A stretch of DNA of 64,000 bases from JACNJF01 sp050288105 (GCA_050288105.1 JBNKDE010000008.1:1-64000), one strand, 5' to 3'; positions 8,390 to 17,982 are shown, counted from the stretch's first letter. Translations and numbers: made by a program. The notes: generated by a model not told the origin, from the sequence alone.

Positions 8390-9726
8390 GCTGCTTTTTC
8401 CCGGTTGATGGATTTGGCAATACGGAAATACTGCACCAGCGGAATGTTGGAAGGACATACATAAGAACAGCAGCCACATTCAAAACAATGATCAAGATAA
8501 TAGTCGTCAGACATGGCCTGGAACTCACCTGCACTGGCGAGCAGGCCAAGTTGAGACGGATTCAGGTGCATCGGACAGGCGTTAACACAGCGACCACATT
8601 TGATGCAGGGCCAGGTGTGTTTACTTTCGTGCTGGATGTTAGGCTCGTCGAGTACCAGCAATCCTGAGCAACCCTTGGTGATAGGGGTATCCAGCGAAGA
8701 AACGGCAGGTCCCATCATTGGTCCACCCATGATGAATTCTTTGGCATTACCTTCATAGCCCAGTTGCTCAAGAACAAAGCCGATGGTGGTACCGATAGGG
8801 ATCAGATAGTTGCCAGGCTTTTTGATCCCGGGCCCGGTCACCGTGACGACTCTTTCGGTCAGTCCTTCGCCGCTGGGTAGCAAATGCCCCAGCTCGGACA
8901 GGGTGCTGACATTGTTCACCACGACACCGATATCCGCCGGGATGCCACCTGCCGGCACTTCGCGATTGATCAATGACTTGATGAGCATTTTTTCCGATCC
9001 CTGCGGATACTTGGTTTCTACCGCCTGCACACTGATCTGTGTGTTGCCATCGAGGTGTTTCTGCAGCACCTTGACTGCATCCATCTTATTGTCCTCGATA
9101 CCAATAATGGCCTTGCTGGTTGCGGTAGCTGTCATTGCGTAGTAGATACCGCGGATCAGCTGTTCAGGATACTCCAGCATCATACGATGATCGCAGGTCA
9201 GGTAAGGTTCGCATTCGCAGCCATTGACAATCAGGGTGTCGACTGGTTTTTCATCAGGGTTGTTGTGCTTAAAGTGTGACGGGAAAGCCGCACCACCGAG
9301 TCCGACCAGACCGGTATCCTGTATCGCCAGTAGCAGCTCATCGCGTTGCAGTGAATCGGCATGCCAGTCATGACGCCATAACACCTGCTGGCTGGAACCT
9401 TCATAGGCTTCCAGGATAATCGACATATCCTTGCTGCCGCGCGAGGTGGTGACCAGCTCGATGCCTTTGATGCGTCCTGTGGCGGGTGCATGAATGGGCA
9501 CGGACAGGTCGCTGGTGGCGATGGCTATCGGTTCGCCACGTACAACTTCCTGGCCTTTTTTAACGATTGCCTGCGACGGCGCACCGATGTGCTGGGCCAG
9601 TGGTAGCACCAGCACACGCGGAAACTTGAGTCGCTGGATCGGGATATGAGCGGTCAGCGCCTTATGCGCAGGCGGATGTATGCCATGCGCAAAGGTCCCC
9701 TTTTTAAATACTGAAAATAGTCCCAC
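8386..9726 (-). CDS. rnfC: Rnf complex subunit RnfC, NADH-binding iron-sulphur flavoprotein
   Basis: The 446-residue protein shows the RnfC order: an N-terminal barrel-sandwich-like region, a nucleotide/FMN-binding centre with GLVGLGGAAFPSHFK and VNGCECEPYLTCDH, an SLBB-like region, and two C-terminal [4Fe-4S] motifs, CIKCGRCVNACP and CFECGCCSYVCP (about residues 375-425). It lacks the long Ala/Lys-rich C-terminal tail of E. coli RsxC. RnfC is the cytoplasmic NAD(H) site of the complex. It follows nifJ by 45 bases, whereas rnfB, its usual neighbour, lies on the far side of nifJ. Confidence 0.95.
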   Translation of the reverse strand: MGLFSVFKKGTFAHGIHPPAHKALTAHIPIQRLKFPRVLVLPLAQHIGAPSQAIVKKGQEVVRGEPIAIATSDLSVPIHAPATGRIKGIELVTTSRGSKDMSIILEAYEGSSQQVLWRHDWHADSLQRDELLLAIQDTGLVGLGGAAFPSHFKHNNPDEKPVDTLIVNGCECEPYLTCDHRMMLEYPEQLIRGIYYAMTATATSKAIIGIEDNKMDAVKVLQKHLDGNTQISVQAVETKYPQGSEKMLIKSLINREVPAGGIPADIGVVVNNVSTLSELGHLLPSGEGLTERVVTVTGPGIKKPGNYLIPIGTTIGFVLEQLGYEGNAKEFIMGGPMMGPAVSSLDTPITKGCSGLLVLDEPNIQHESKHTWPCIKCGRCVNACPMHLNPSQLGLLASAGEFQAMSDDYYLDHCFECGCCSYVCPSNIPLVQYFRIAKSINREKAA

Positions 9727-9771
9727 GATTAAATGCCCTGTGGTTGAAAGATCAAATAAAGGTTCATTGGC

Positions 9772-12700
9772 TTACTGATATTTTTCAGCGCGTTTGATCC
9801 ATTTATCGATATCCTTTTCAGTCATATCCCAGGGGGTTCCTGGGTGCAGGCAGCCGGCGGTACATTTCTCGGCCGCACGCACGATGTCTTTATACGAACC
9901 CCCGGTCGGGTTAATCACCTCGGCCAGTTTGTCTGCATTGTAGGCAAAAACACCCGGCGCGATTTCGGTACATTCATCGCAAGCTGTACATTCAGGGGTT
10001 TCGATCCAGACTGCCTCGAATCCGCTGGCAGTAGCTGTGGCCCCATTGCCGTTGTTGGTGGCTGGAGCGGCTGCGCCATTGCCATTTGGTTTAGCCTGTA
10101 CTGCGCTGGTTAAAAGGCTGGTGTTTCCTGATGCGCTGAGTGAGAGCAGGGTAGAACTTAGACGATTGACCATATCCAGCTTGGTTTGCTCAACTACGGC
10201 GTTAACATCTATCCGGTTCATCTGGCCAGCAATGCCTTTCAATTGATGCCAGTAGTGCAGACGTTCTTCGGCAGATTCCACGATTTCCTGTGAACACAGT
10301 GTGCGTGTGAGCTGGTTCTTACTGTCCACAGTCCAGATGAAGGGGTAATTGCCTTCGCGATCATCTTCGTCCATTTCGAGGAATTCATGGAAAGGAATCA
10401 TTTCATCGCCCCACATGGCGCGTGGTGCGTTGCGGAAATGCTTGCGGAAACGACCTTCGCTAGCGGCGAAATCGGCGAAGGTGATGGGCAACTTCATGCT
10501 GGAATCCTGACCGTTTTCATCCTGGTAATTCAGCGTATAGCTAGTCCAGTCATCATCTGCAGAAGGATTGCCTTCCAGATCCAGACACTCTTCCAGTGTT
10601 TCACCCGCATCAGGATCGAATTTTAGCAATGGGTAGGCGCGGGATTCCACCGCCAGTTTGGACTGGCGATAGGTGGCATCATCCGCTACACCATGCTCCG
10701 GTTGACAGGTTGCGTAGATATTGAACATGGCGGGGCGGCGGCTATTCAGACCGTCGATGTAACCCTCGATCAGATGAGTGGTGTGGCTGGGAGAACCCTG
10801 CAGAATATATGAGGTTCTGTGCGCCATACCGATTAGCCCCATCTCCTTGCGAATTTCGGTTTTACCCTTCATGGCCTTGCCGTAGGGGCTCATATCCGCT
10901 ACCTGACCGATGAAGCCTGAAGTACAGGCCTGTCCACCCGTATTGGAGTAGACCTGGGTATCCAGTACCAGCACCTTAATCGGCATGCCGGAGGCGAGTG
11001 CGCGCGACAGGTTCTGGAAGCCGATATCGTACATGGCGCCATCACCACCGATAGACACTACTGGTGGGCATAGCTGCCACTCTTCATCGCTGAAATCCTT
11101 CCAGCCGAAGCGCTGGAACAGGGCCTCGTGTTCCGCAGGGTTGTATTTTCCGGCCAGTTCCAGTTCCGCCTGACGGATCGCCTTGAAGCCATCAGCCATC
11201 TTGGCCATATGACCTTCGAATAGCCCCATTGCCATCGATGGGCTGTCCTGGAACAGGTTGCTGGTCCATGGGAACGGATAGGGGTTGTAGGGATAGGTAG
11301 AACCCCACACTGAGGTACAGCCGGTGGCATTCACGATACCCATATCGGCACGACCATTTTTGGTCGGACCTTCGCGATAACGCCAGTGCAGGTCACGTAG
11401 CTTCTCCAGCAGTCGCGTCATGTTCTGTAACCACTCCTTATCGACCAGCGTGTGTTCATGATGCGGATCAATCTGTTCGGACAGACCCGCCAGACTCAGG
11501 TCTTCATCCTGTTGCTGGGCCGCTTTGGAGACAGCGGAAAGATCGCTTAAGTCGATGCCTTCCGCCAGCTTGAGACGGATATGCTGTTCCAGTTTTGCAA
11601 TCAGGTTATCCAGTTTGGACAGCTGCTGCTGTACTCGCGGTTGCATTAATGCAGTAACGGTTGCGGTAAACAGGTGGATAACGGTTTTTTCACCACAACC
11701 CAGGCAGGCACCGTCGCCACAGCTCATTGAGTTGTAGGAAGATTTATCCAGCAGGATAGTTTCCAGCGCACCGATTTTTTCATTCAGGTCATCAATACGG
11801 CTGAAGCTGGGGTTGGTGGTGGGCAGGTCCAGCCAGAACGCCCAGTCCTTGCGCATGCGCGCAATTGCTGCTTCATCCTGCGTCTGTACGCGTAACGCGT
11901 CGTCGGCACACACATCGACACACTCCATACAGCCCTTACAGGTGTAGGGGTTGACCGTGATGGAAAACAGGCCACCGGAATTGGCTGCTTTCTTTTCCTT
12001 GTTGCTCCAGTAGGGTTTGGTGACGGCAAATTTAAAATCGCCCAGTTTTTCCATGAACAGGGCAAATTCCTTTTCCAGTCCCTGACGTTGATCACCTTCC
12101 AGCTCGGCAGCTGCGACAGTTTCCAGAATGGCTTGATCCAGCGCTGCGCGTACGTTGGCATTTTCACCCTGCTCGTTAAGCAATCCACGCAGGCGTTTTT
12201 CAACATTGCGCGATTCGCGACGCAGGTAAACGGTAGGCATGCCACCGGTTTCAATCCTGTCGATCACCGTGACAAAGATTTCTGACACGGTATTGACCAG
12301 GCCGGGAATGGCGCTGTCGGGGCAGACACTGTAACAGTCACCGCAGGCAGTACAGTTTTCCGCGATGAATTCCGGGTACTCGAAACGAATAGAGGTCATG
12401 TCGCGATAAACGCCGGTCGATGCGGGTACCAGTGACAATGCCTGGTAAGGATCCGCCAGGTTGTCTGAACCCTGTCCCTGTGCGTAAAAGCTGCCGGTCT
12501 GCTCCCAGAAGCGATGAACATCAGATATGCCGCCATCCGATTGCGGAATATGCTTCAGCATGATGGGCAGATCGACATTTCTGGCAACCTGCAGCGCCGC
12601 CTGGTTTAGAATTTCGCGTTGGGTGATTTTATGGATTTCTTCGAAACCACGACGCACGATACGCAGGTTGTCTTCTACTACAGACTCCCCTTTACCGCCG

Positions 12701-14712
12701 AACTTGTCTCTGAGCTGATCTTCGATGGATGAGAATAATTTCTTTTCATCCATGCCAGTAATTTCCATTAATGGTGAGCCTGCGAAAAAGGCACCCTGGA
12801 AGGCGTTACCCTGCATGCGCAGCTGTAATTCGGGATTAGACGCTTCTTCGCGTGCAATCTTGAAGCCATCGATATAGTAAACCTGGATGTCATTATCTAT
12901 GATCTGTTGCTGCATCCAGCGTGGGAAGCTATTCCAGACTTCAGTTTCGTTTTCCAGTGATGACTGGATGATCAGCGTGCCACCTTTTTTGAGTCCTGCT
13001 AGCGGATTGGAGTGTCCAAACACATTAGGGTCAGGGCTGAGTACAACGTCTACATAGTTATATTCACAGTTCAGCGGAATAGGGGTCGGAGCCACAGACA
13101 GGTAGTAAGTGGTCGGTTGGCCTTTTTTCTCTGAGCCATATTTTGGGTTCGCCTTGATTTCGTAGCCGAGTAGATCATACAGGGTCATAACCAGGTTTTT
13201 ACCGGTCGTGATTGCTCCCCAGCCGCCGACAGAATGCATACGAACCGTAATTGAATCCTCTGGCATCAGGTTCGGGTTCTCTGAACCCTGAACAGCCATG
13301 TCTTCGATATCGGGGTAGGCTTGCAGCAGCTTCTGGATATGGATTTCCTGTTTAGGTGTGGCTGCCTTGCGTACGAATTCAATACCTACATAGAAGAAAC
13401 GCTTTTGCTTGCCTTCGGGTAGCATATTTTCTACTGCGCCAATAATTCCTTCAGGTTGCAGGTCGCGTGAACCCAGGCCGTAGGCAGCCGAGTACAGGCG
13501 CGGTACATCTTTCAGGTTATTGTAGCTGTCGTATTCAGCGTAAGCCTTTCCATCTGTCTGGCCATTTTCGATACATTTGCTGATTGCCGCACGCACTTCG
13601 CGCATGATGGGCAGGTCTTCGGCCAGTGGCTGGTCGGTACGCTCTAGTACTACGACACCTTTTTTACCTTTTAACGCTTTTCCAATCAGGTCGCCAGGGA
13701 AAGGGCGGTACATAGTGACATCGAGGACGCCCACCTTGAGTTTACGGGTTTTCTGCAGGTATTCAGCAACACCTCTGGCCTGTACGATCATCGAGCCCAT
13801 ACCGACAATCACATATTCGGCTTTCTCCAGCTCGAAACCGCTGATACGGTTATAACGACGGCCGGTTAATTCATAGTATTCATCCATCACCTGGTCGCTG
13901 ATGACTTCGATATGATCATAGAAGTAAGGGCGTTGCGCTGCCTGGGTCTGCATATAGGCATCCTGGTTTTGTACCACACCGGATTGCAGTGGCTCATCTA
14001 CATCCCAGATTGCCGGAATACGACGACGGGTTTCGCCGTAAAGCATTTTTTGAGCAGGGGTAGGGCATTCGATTTCGTCATCCGGCCTGCCCAGGAATTC
14101 GGCGATCAATTCGCGCTCGGGTACTTGCAGTGGTTCAATCAGGTGAGTGGTAAGGAATCCATCCTGACCTACCGCAGCGGGGGTCAGCGAAAGCTCGGCG
14201 ATCTTACGCGCGATCAGGTTCAGATCAGCGGCACCCTGAGCATCGCGCGCAAATACCTGTACAAAACCTGTATCGTCGATGCAGTGAAAGTCATCATGTC
14301 CACAGTGTACGTTCAGGCTCGCCTTGGTGATCGCGCGGCAACCGATGTTTAACACATAAGGCAGGCGTTTACCTGCAGCGGCATACAGCGATTCGTGCAT
14401 AAAGGCGATGCCCTGTGCAGATGAAAAGTTGGTTGCGCGCAGACCACTCATGGTCATACCGGCGGTGACCGCAGCCGCTGCATGTTCTGATTCGGGTTCG
14501 ACAAAAATTAATGCACGGCCTGAAGTGTTGACATGACCTTTCGCCATTTCTTCTGCCCAGTATTCACCCATCTGGGTAGAGGGGGTAATTGGGTAAGCCC
14601 CGGCGGCATCGGAGGCTTCACGTTCGCACATGATGACAGCGGTATTGCCATCCATCGCCATACGGGTTCCGGGATACTTGAAGGTCTTTTCAGTTTTTTT
14701 GCGAAAGTTCAT
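9772..14712 (-). CDS. nifJ: Pyruvate:ferredoxin (flavodoxin) oxidoreductase, single-chain, extended, with C-terminal ferredoxin domain
   Basis: The 1646-residue enzyme interconverts pyruvate + CoA and acetyl-CoA + CO2 with ferredoxin. In order: alpha domain with AYPITPSTQMGEYW; a second transketolase-like domain; gamma domain (about 480-700); a [4Fe-4S] motif CTACGDCYSVCP near 785; a spacer of about 130 residues; a second motif CKGCMECVDVC near 924; beta domain with GDGACLGCGEK and the thiamine diphosphate motif GGDGAMYDIG near 1222. After an Ala/Asn/Gly-rich linker, a C-terminal domain with CTACDEC (near 1577) and a later Cys pair looks like a one-cluster ferredoxin. Ordinary PFORs are about 1170-1200 residues, so this one is some 450 longer. 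It sits between rnfB and rnfC, as if co-expressed with the complex that uses its ferredoxin. Confidence 0.93.
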   Translation of the reverse strand: MNFRKKTEKTFKYPGTRMAMDGNTAVIMCEREASDAAGAYPITPSTQMGEYWAEEMAKGHVNTSGRALIFVEPESEHAAAAVTAGMTMSGLRATNFSSAQGIAFMHESLYAAAGKRLPYVLNIGCRAITKASLNVHCGHDDFHCIDDTGFVQVFARDAQGAADLNLIARKIAELSLTPAAVGQDGFLTTHLIEPLQVPERELIAEFLGRPDDEIECPTPAQKMLYGETRRRIPAIWDVDEPLQSGVVQNQDAYMQTQAAQRPYFYDHIEVISDQVMDEYYELTGRRYNRISGFELEKAEYVIVGMGSMIVQARGVAEYLQKTRKLKVGVLDVTMYRPFPGDLIGKALKGKKGVVVLERTDQPLAEDLPIMREVRAAISKCIENGQTDGKAYAEYDSYNNLKDVPRLYSAAYGLGSRDLQPEGIIGAVENMLPEGKQKRFFYVGIEFVRKAATPKQEIHIQKLLQAYPDIEDMAVQGSENPNLMPEDSITVRMHSVGGWGAITTGKNLVMTLYDLLGYEIKANPKYGSEKKGQPTTYYLSVAPTPIPLNCEYNYVDVVLSPDPNVFGHSNPLAGLKKGGTLIIQSSLENETEVWNSFPRWMQQQIIDNDIQVYYIDGFKIAREEASNPELQLRMQGNAFQGAFFAGSPLMEITGMDEKKLFSSIEDQLRDKFGGKGESVVEDNLRIVRRGFEEIHKITQREILNQAALQVARNVDLPIMLKHIPQSDGGISDVHRFWEQTGSFYAQGQGSDNLADPYQALSLVPASTGVYRDMTSIRFEYPEFIAENCTACGDCYSVCPDSAIPGLVNTVSEIFVTVIDRIETGGMPTVYLRRESRNVEKRLRGLLNEQGENANVRAALDQAILETVAAAELEGDQRQGLEKEFALFMEKLGDFKFAVTKPYWSNKEKKAANSGGLFSITVNPYTCKGCMECVDVCADDALRVQTQDEAAIARMRKDWAFWLDLPTTNPSFSRIDDLNEKIGALETILLDKSSYNSMSCGDGACLGCGEKTVIHLFTATVTALMQPRVQQQLSKLDNLIAKLEQHIRLKLAEGIDLSDLSAVSKAAQQQDEDLSLAGLSEQIDPHHEHTLVDKEWLQNMTRLLEKLRDLHWRYREGPTKNGRADMGIVNATGCTSVWGSTYPYNPYPFPWTSNLFQDSPSMAMGLFEGHMAKMADGFKAIRQAELELAGKYNPAEHEALFQRFGWKDFSDEEWQLCPPVVSIGGDGAMYDIGFQNLSRALASGMPIKVLVLDTQVYSNTGGQACTSGFIGQVADMSPYGKAMKGKTEIRKEMGLIGMAHRTSYILQGSPSHTTHLIEGYIDGLNSRRPAMFNIYATCQPEHGVADDATYRQSKLAVESRAYPLLKFDPDAGETLEECLDLEGNPSADDDWTSYTLNYQDENGQDSSMKLPITFADFAASEGRFRKHFRNAPRAMWGDEMIPFHEFLEMDEDDREGNYPFIWTVDSKNQLTRTLCSQEIVESAEERLHYWHQLKGIAGQMNRIDVNAVVEQTKLDMVNRLSSTLLSLSASGNTSLLTSAVQAKPNGNGAAAPATNNGNGATATASGFEAVWIETPECTACDECTEIAPGVFAYNADKLAEVINPTGGSYKDIVRAAEKCTAGCLHPGTPWDMTEKDIDKWIKRAEKYQ

Positions 14713-14736
14713 AGATACTACCTAAGTTTTGAATTT

Positions 14737-15612
14737 TTAATTAATGGGTAACGCTTGGGTGCGCACGATTTTTTTGGCCTTGCTACCCCTGATGGCGACT
14801 TCATTGTCCAGCCAGACAATCGCTCCAGTAGGACAGCGTTCGATGGCAACAGCAGAGGCGAGATGGTTTTTTTCGTAATTGATGACGGCAAGATTATTTT
14901 TGATCTCGATGAGACCCTCGGGTGAATCGACGGCGCAGCGCTCGCAGGCATTACAGGCAACTTCGCACTCAGCTTCAGCTGCATCACCGTGCAGGATGTT
15001 TTTGCAGGCAACCCACAGGCGGTGGGTGACAGGTTGCAGAGAGAACAGGCCCTTGGGGCAGATTTCTACACAGTCGTTACAGGCTGTGCATTTGTCCGGA
15101 TCCACAACGGGCAGATGGTGACGATTCATGGTGATGGCATTCTGGTCGCAGACTCTGGCGCAATCTTCCAGACCTATGCAACCCCAAATGCAACTTTTGG
15201 GCCCACCAGAAATGACCGCCGCCGCGCGACAGCTATCCATACCCGCATAGCTGGCTGTATTTCTGGCAACATTGCTACCACCGGCACAGGCCAGTCGAGC
15301 CACCCTTTTCACCACGTCGCCGGCATCGATACCCAGAAAATCAGCGATCTCTTCGGTTGCCTGTGGGGAATTTACGGTACAATTCGCAGGCTCAATTTGT
15401 CCTGCAATCAGGGCTTCTGCAAATACACGGCAGCCCGCGGAACCACAGGCTCCGCAGTTAGTGTTGGGAAGGAGTTCTTCTACTGCATCGATTCTGGGAT
15501 CTTCAAATACCCAGAGTTTACGATTGGCTATGGCTAACACGCTGGAAAGGATCAAACCCAGACCTAACATAAAGGAAACCGTGACTACGATGTGATTAAC
15601 ATCCAGGCCCAT
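14737..15612 (-). CDS. rnfB: Rnf complex subunit RnfB, multi-cluster ferredoxin-like protein
   Basis: The 291-residue protein has an N-terminal membrane segment (about residues 8-28), the domain TNCGACGSAGCRVFAEAL that binds a [4Fe-4S] cluster in the RnfB family, and then several Cys clusters: CIGLEDCARVC, CTACNDCVEICP and CEVACNACERC. RnfB accepts electrons from soluble ferredoxin and passes them to the membrane part. It is the first gene of the operon, 24 bases ahead of nifJ and divergent from a LysR-type regulator. Its C-terminal half is richer in cysteines than E. coli RsxB (192 residues), consistent with additional clusters. Confidence 0.93.
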   Translation of the reverse strand: MGLDVNHIVVTVSFMLGLGLILSSVLAIANRKLWVFEDPRIDAVEELLPNTNCGACGSAGCRVFAEALIAGQIEPANCTVNSPQATEEIADFLGIDAGDVVKRVARLACAGGSNVARNTASYAGMDSCRAAAVISGGPKSCIWGCIGLEDCARVCDQNAITMNRHHLPVVDPDKCTACNDCVEICPKGLFSLQPVTHRLWVACKNILHGDAAEAECEVACNACERCAVDSPEGLIEIKNNLAVINYEKNHLASAVAIERCPTGAIVWLDNEVAIRGSKAKKIVRTQALPIN

Positions 15613-15650
15613 TTGATTAATAACCTCAGTATAAAAACTGATATAGAGTC

Positions 15651-15680
15651 TATTAAATTTGTATATTGATCAATTTAATA
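15651..15680. promoter_or_regulatory. Perfect 9-bp inverted repeat in the rnfB/lysR divergent region
   Basis: TATTAAATT (15651-15659) and AATTTAATA (15672-15680) are exact inverted repeats spaced by 12 bases. The size and AT-rich arms suit a LysR-type operator. The right arm begins a direct repeat, with AATTTAATAT recurring at 15686-15695. It lies about 40 bases upstream of rnfB and 50-80 upstream of the regulator. Confidence 0.5.
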
Positions 15681-15694
15681 TGTTTAATTTAATA

Positions 15695-15711
15695 TATTAA
15701 CAATGTTAATA
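15695..15711. promoter_or_regulatory. Second palindrome close to the lysR start
   Basis: TATTAAC-AAT-GTTAATA is a perfect 7-bp inverted repeat centred 29 bases before the LysR start codon. Its position fits an autoregulatory operator overlapping the regulator's own promoter. Binding is inferred only from symmetry and location. Confidence 0.45.
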
Positions 15712-15731
15712 ACGAAGCAGCAGGCAATTCA

Positions 15732-16679
15732 ATGGTGGGAAAAAGTAAGTCCCGGTTTTACTATAAGCAGAACCGCTTAAAGCAGTTAACGGCCTTCTGT
15801 ATGGCCGCCAAAACTGGCAGTATCACCACCGCAGGTGAATCCCTGTTCCTCAGTCAGCCGACTATTACGCTGCAGATCCAGGCGCTGGAACGCGATATGA
15901 AGGTCATATTGTTTGAAAGGCGCGGGCAGAAAATTACCCTGACGCCTGAAGGTGTGATCCTGTATCGCATCGCACAACCCCTGGTGGATGGTATCAATGG
16001 ACTCGAGCAGAGTTTTAATGCCCATTATGGCCGACTCGATAGCGGTACCATCAATATTGCGGCCGGGGAGTCAACCACGCTGTATATTCTGCCCGAATAC
16101 ATTAAAAGCTTTGCCGAGGCTTACCCTGGTATTGAGATTAAACTGCACAATGTGACGGGACGTGACGGTATGGCGATGCTGCGCGCAGATGAAGCTGACC
16201 TTGCAGTAGGTTCTATGATGGAGATACCCGATGATGTTATCTATAAGGAATCGATTTCTTTTGATCAGACCCTGATCACGCCGGTAGACCATCCGCTTGC
16301 GAGGAAAAAGAATGTGACGCTGGAGGATATCTGCCCTTATGGACTGATCCTGCCGCCCAGGCATCTGGCCACCTGGCGTTTTCTGGAATGGGTTTTCAGT
16401 CGCTCCGGACTAAAGTTTCAGGTTGCGCTGGAAGCGGGTGGCTATGAAATTATTAAGAAATACGTATCCATGGGGCTGGGTATCTCTATCGTGAGTGGCT
16501 TATGCCTGACCGGAAATGAAGAGCTGGCACAGCGAAGTATGACGGCATATATCCCCAAACGTACCTACGGTGTCGTTATCCGCAGGGGGAAATTTCTAAG
16601 TCCGCAGACGCGTGAATTTATCCGTATGATTGATCCCGCGTTTTTTATGAGTTCCGGGCTGCATCAATTTGTACCCTGA
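15732..16679 (+). CDS. LysR-family transcriptional regulator, probable regulator of the rnf-nifJ operon
   Basis: The 315-residue protein has an N-terminal winged helix-turn-helix (GSITTAGESLFLSQPTITLQ, about residues 35-55) and a LysR substrate-binding domain (about residues 105-305) with GLGISIVSGL near its end. The overall look is of the CysB/Cbl-like branch, but I cannot name the ligand. It is transcribed away from rnfB with 119 bp between, containing two palindromes. That arrangement usually means the regulator controls the divergent operon and itself. ATG 15732 has GCAGG upstream. Confidence 0.9.
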   Translation: MVGKSKSRFYYKQNRLKQLTAFCMAAKTGSITTAGESLFLSQPTITLQIQALERDMKVILFERRGQKITLTPEGVILYRIAQPLVDGINGLEQSFNAHYGRLDSGTINIAAGESTTLYILPEYIKSFAEAYPGIEIKLHNVTGRDGMAMLRADEADLAVGSMMEIPDDVIYKESISFDQTLITPVDHPLARKKNVTLEDICPYGLILPPRHLATWRFLEWVFSRSGLKFQVALEAGGYEIIKKYVSMGLGISIVSGLCLTGNEELAQRSMTAYIPKRTYGVVIRRGKFLSPQTREFIRMIDPAFFMSSGLHQFVP

Positions 16680-16698
16680 TGAGGGTTCGCTGCCCGTA

Positions 16699-17115
16699 TT
16701 AGTTTCCATTGACAGTAATGAGGATGCGGCGCTGATGAGACATACGGCGATGTTCCCAAACAAAAACTCCCTGCCAGGTGCCCAGGCCACTGTGTCCATT
16801 GCGCACGGGTATGGTGACTTCGGTCTGTGTCAGTATGCTTCTGATGTGAGCTGACATGTCATCCGGGCCTTCCTGGTCATGGATATAGTTAGGATCACCA
16901 TCCTGTACCAGCTTGCTCATGAAGTACTCCAGATCCTTGCGCACTGCCGGATCGGCATTTTCTGTAATGATCAATGATGCACTGGTGTGCTGGATAAACA
17001 CGTGGCAGAGGCCGATGTTGATGCCACTCTCGCTGATAACCTGGTTAACTTCACGAGTGATATTGGTGGTAGAACGGCCATCGGTGGTAATGCTGATTTG
17101 TTGTTGTTTTATCAT
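16699..17115 (-). CDS. YjbQ family protein (UPF0047), secondary thiamine-phosphate synthase-like
   Basis: The 138-residue protein matches YjbQ across its length, including HTSASLIITENADPAVRKDL (about residues 42-61) and the conserved C-terminal segment GTWQGVFVWEHR. Members trim or phosphate-transfer in vitro and can replace thiamine-phosphate synthase weakly; the physiological role is not settled. It ends 20 bases from the convergent LysR gene and is divergent from the next hydrolase gene. Confidence 0.92.
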   Translation of the reverse strand: MIKQQQISITTDGRSTTNITREVNQVISESGINIGLCHVFIQHTSASLIITENADPAVRKDLEYFMSKLVQDGDPNYIHDQEGPDDMSAHIRSILTQTEVTIPVRNGHSGLGTWQGVFVWEHRRMSHQRRILITVNGN

Positions 17116-17198
17116 GGAATAATATTCGTCCGTATTGAATCAATGTTTAAAGATAAAAGCTGTACGATTTCTATAATAACGAACACAGGAGCCCCCCT

Positions 17199-17963
17199 AT
17201 GCGCCATTTATTCTTATTGTTTTTGCTGTGGTTTTCAACCACTCAAAGTTTACTGGCATCGGATGTTGCAAAAGAAAAGCGCTGGGCGGACCAGGTTGTC
17301 GATGCGCTGATTGATGGAGAGGCCGAGTGGCTGCAGGCCGATGGCCACAAATTTTTGGCAATCTATACCGAGGCTGAAGAGGAAAGTACCCGAGGGATGA
17401 TTGTGGTGCATGGTACCGGAATTCATCCTGACTGGGACCAGGTGGTCAAGCCTGTTCGTGTTGATATGACGACCCATGGCTGGAATACCTTGTCCATCCA
17501 GATGCCAATCTTGTCCAATGAAGCTGAGTATGCCGATTATGTGCCTCTGTATCCTGAAGTGCCTCCGCGTATGAAAGCGGCGGAAGATTTCCTGCTGGAA
17601 AAAGGCATGACCGAGATTGTGATCGTAGCCCATAGCCAGGGAGCAACGATGAGCAGCTATTACCTGTCACGAAACCCCAGCAAGGCAAAAGCGTTTGTAG
17701 CGATCGGCATGGGTGCGACACAAAAAGACAGTCATTTGAATTCAGCCAACGCGCTTAAATCCATCCATATTCCGGTGCTGGATATGTATGGTACCGAGGA
17801 TTTGCCTGGGGTAATTGAAACCAGCGAGCTACGTAAGCAGTCAGCGGCGCATAATGCGGCATACGAGCAGTATGTCGCTCAGGGTGTGGCGCATTTCTGG
17901 GATGGCAGGGAAAAAGAATTGCTCGAAACGATCCGGCACTGGCTGGAAAAAACGCTGGACTAA
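17199..17963 (+). CDS. Secreted alpha/beta-hydrolase family protein (DUF3530-like)
   Basis: The 254-residue protein begins with a signal peptide (cleavage likely after LLAS, about residue 21). It has an alpha/beta-hydrolase nucleophile elbow AHSQGA near residue 149, a likely acid region around DMYGTED, and a late His in GVAHFWDG. Those three features form the usual Ser-Asp-His triad. It should act in the periplasm. I recognise the DUF3530 family by overall pattern; the substrate is unknown. It ends 19 bases before the convergent nadB stop. Confidence 0.85.
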   Translation: MRHLFLLFLLWFSTTQSLLASDVAKEKRWADQVVDALIDGEAEWLQADGHKFLAIYTEAEEESTRGMIVVHGTGIHPDWDQVVKPVRVDMTTHGWNTLSIQMPILSNEAEYADYVPLYPEVPPRMKAAEDFLLEKGMTEIVIVAHSQGATMSSYYLSRNPSKAKAFVAIGMGATQKDSHLNSANALKSIHIPVLDMYGTEDLPGVIETSELRKQSAAHNAAYEQYVAQGVAHFWDGREKELLETIRHWLEKTLD

Positions 17964-17982
17964 GCGTTTTGACAGCCCTGCA

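Noticed and set aside
15655..15680. FNR box in the rnfB upstream region
   Set aside because: TTGATCAA is present, but the two half-sites TTGAT and ATCAA overlap, lacking the 4-base spacer an FNR box needs.
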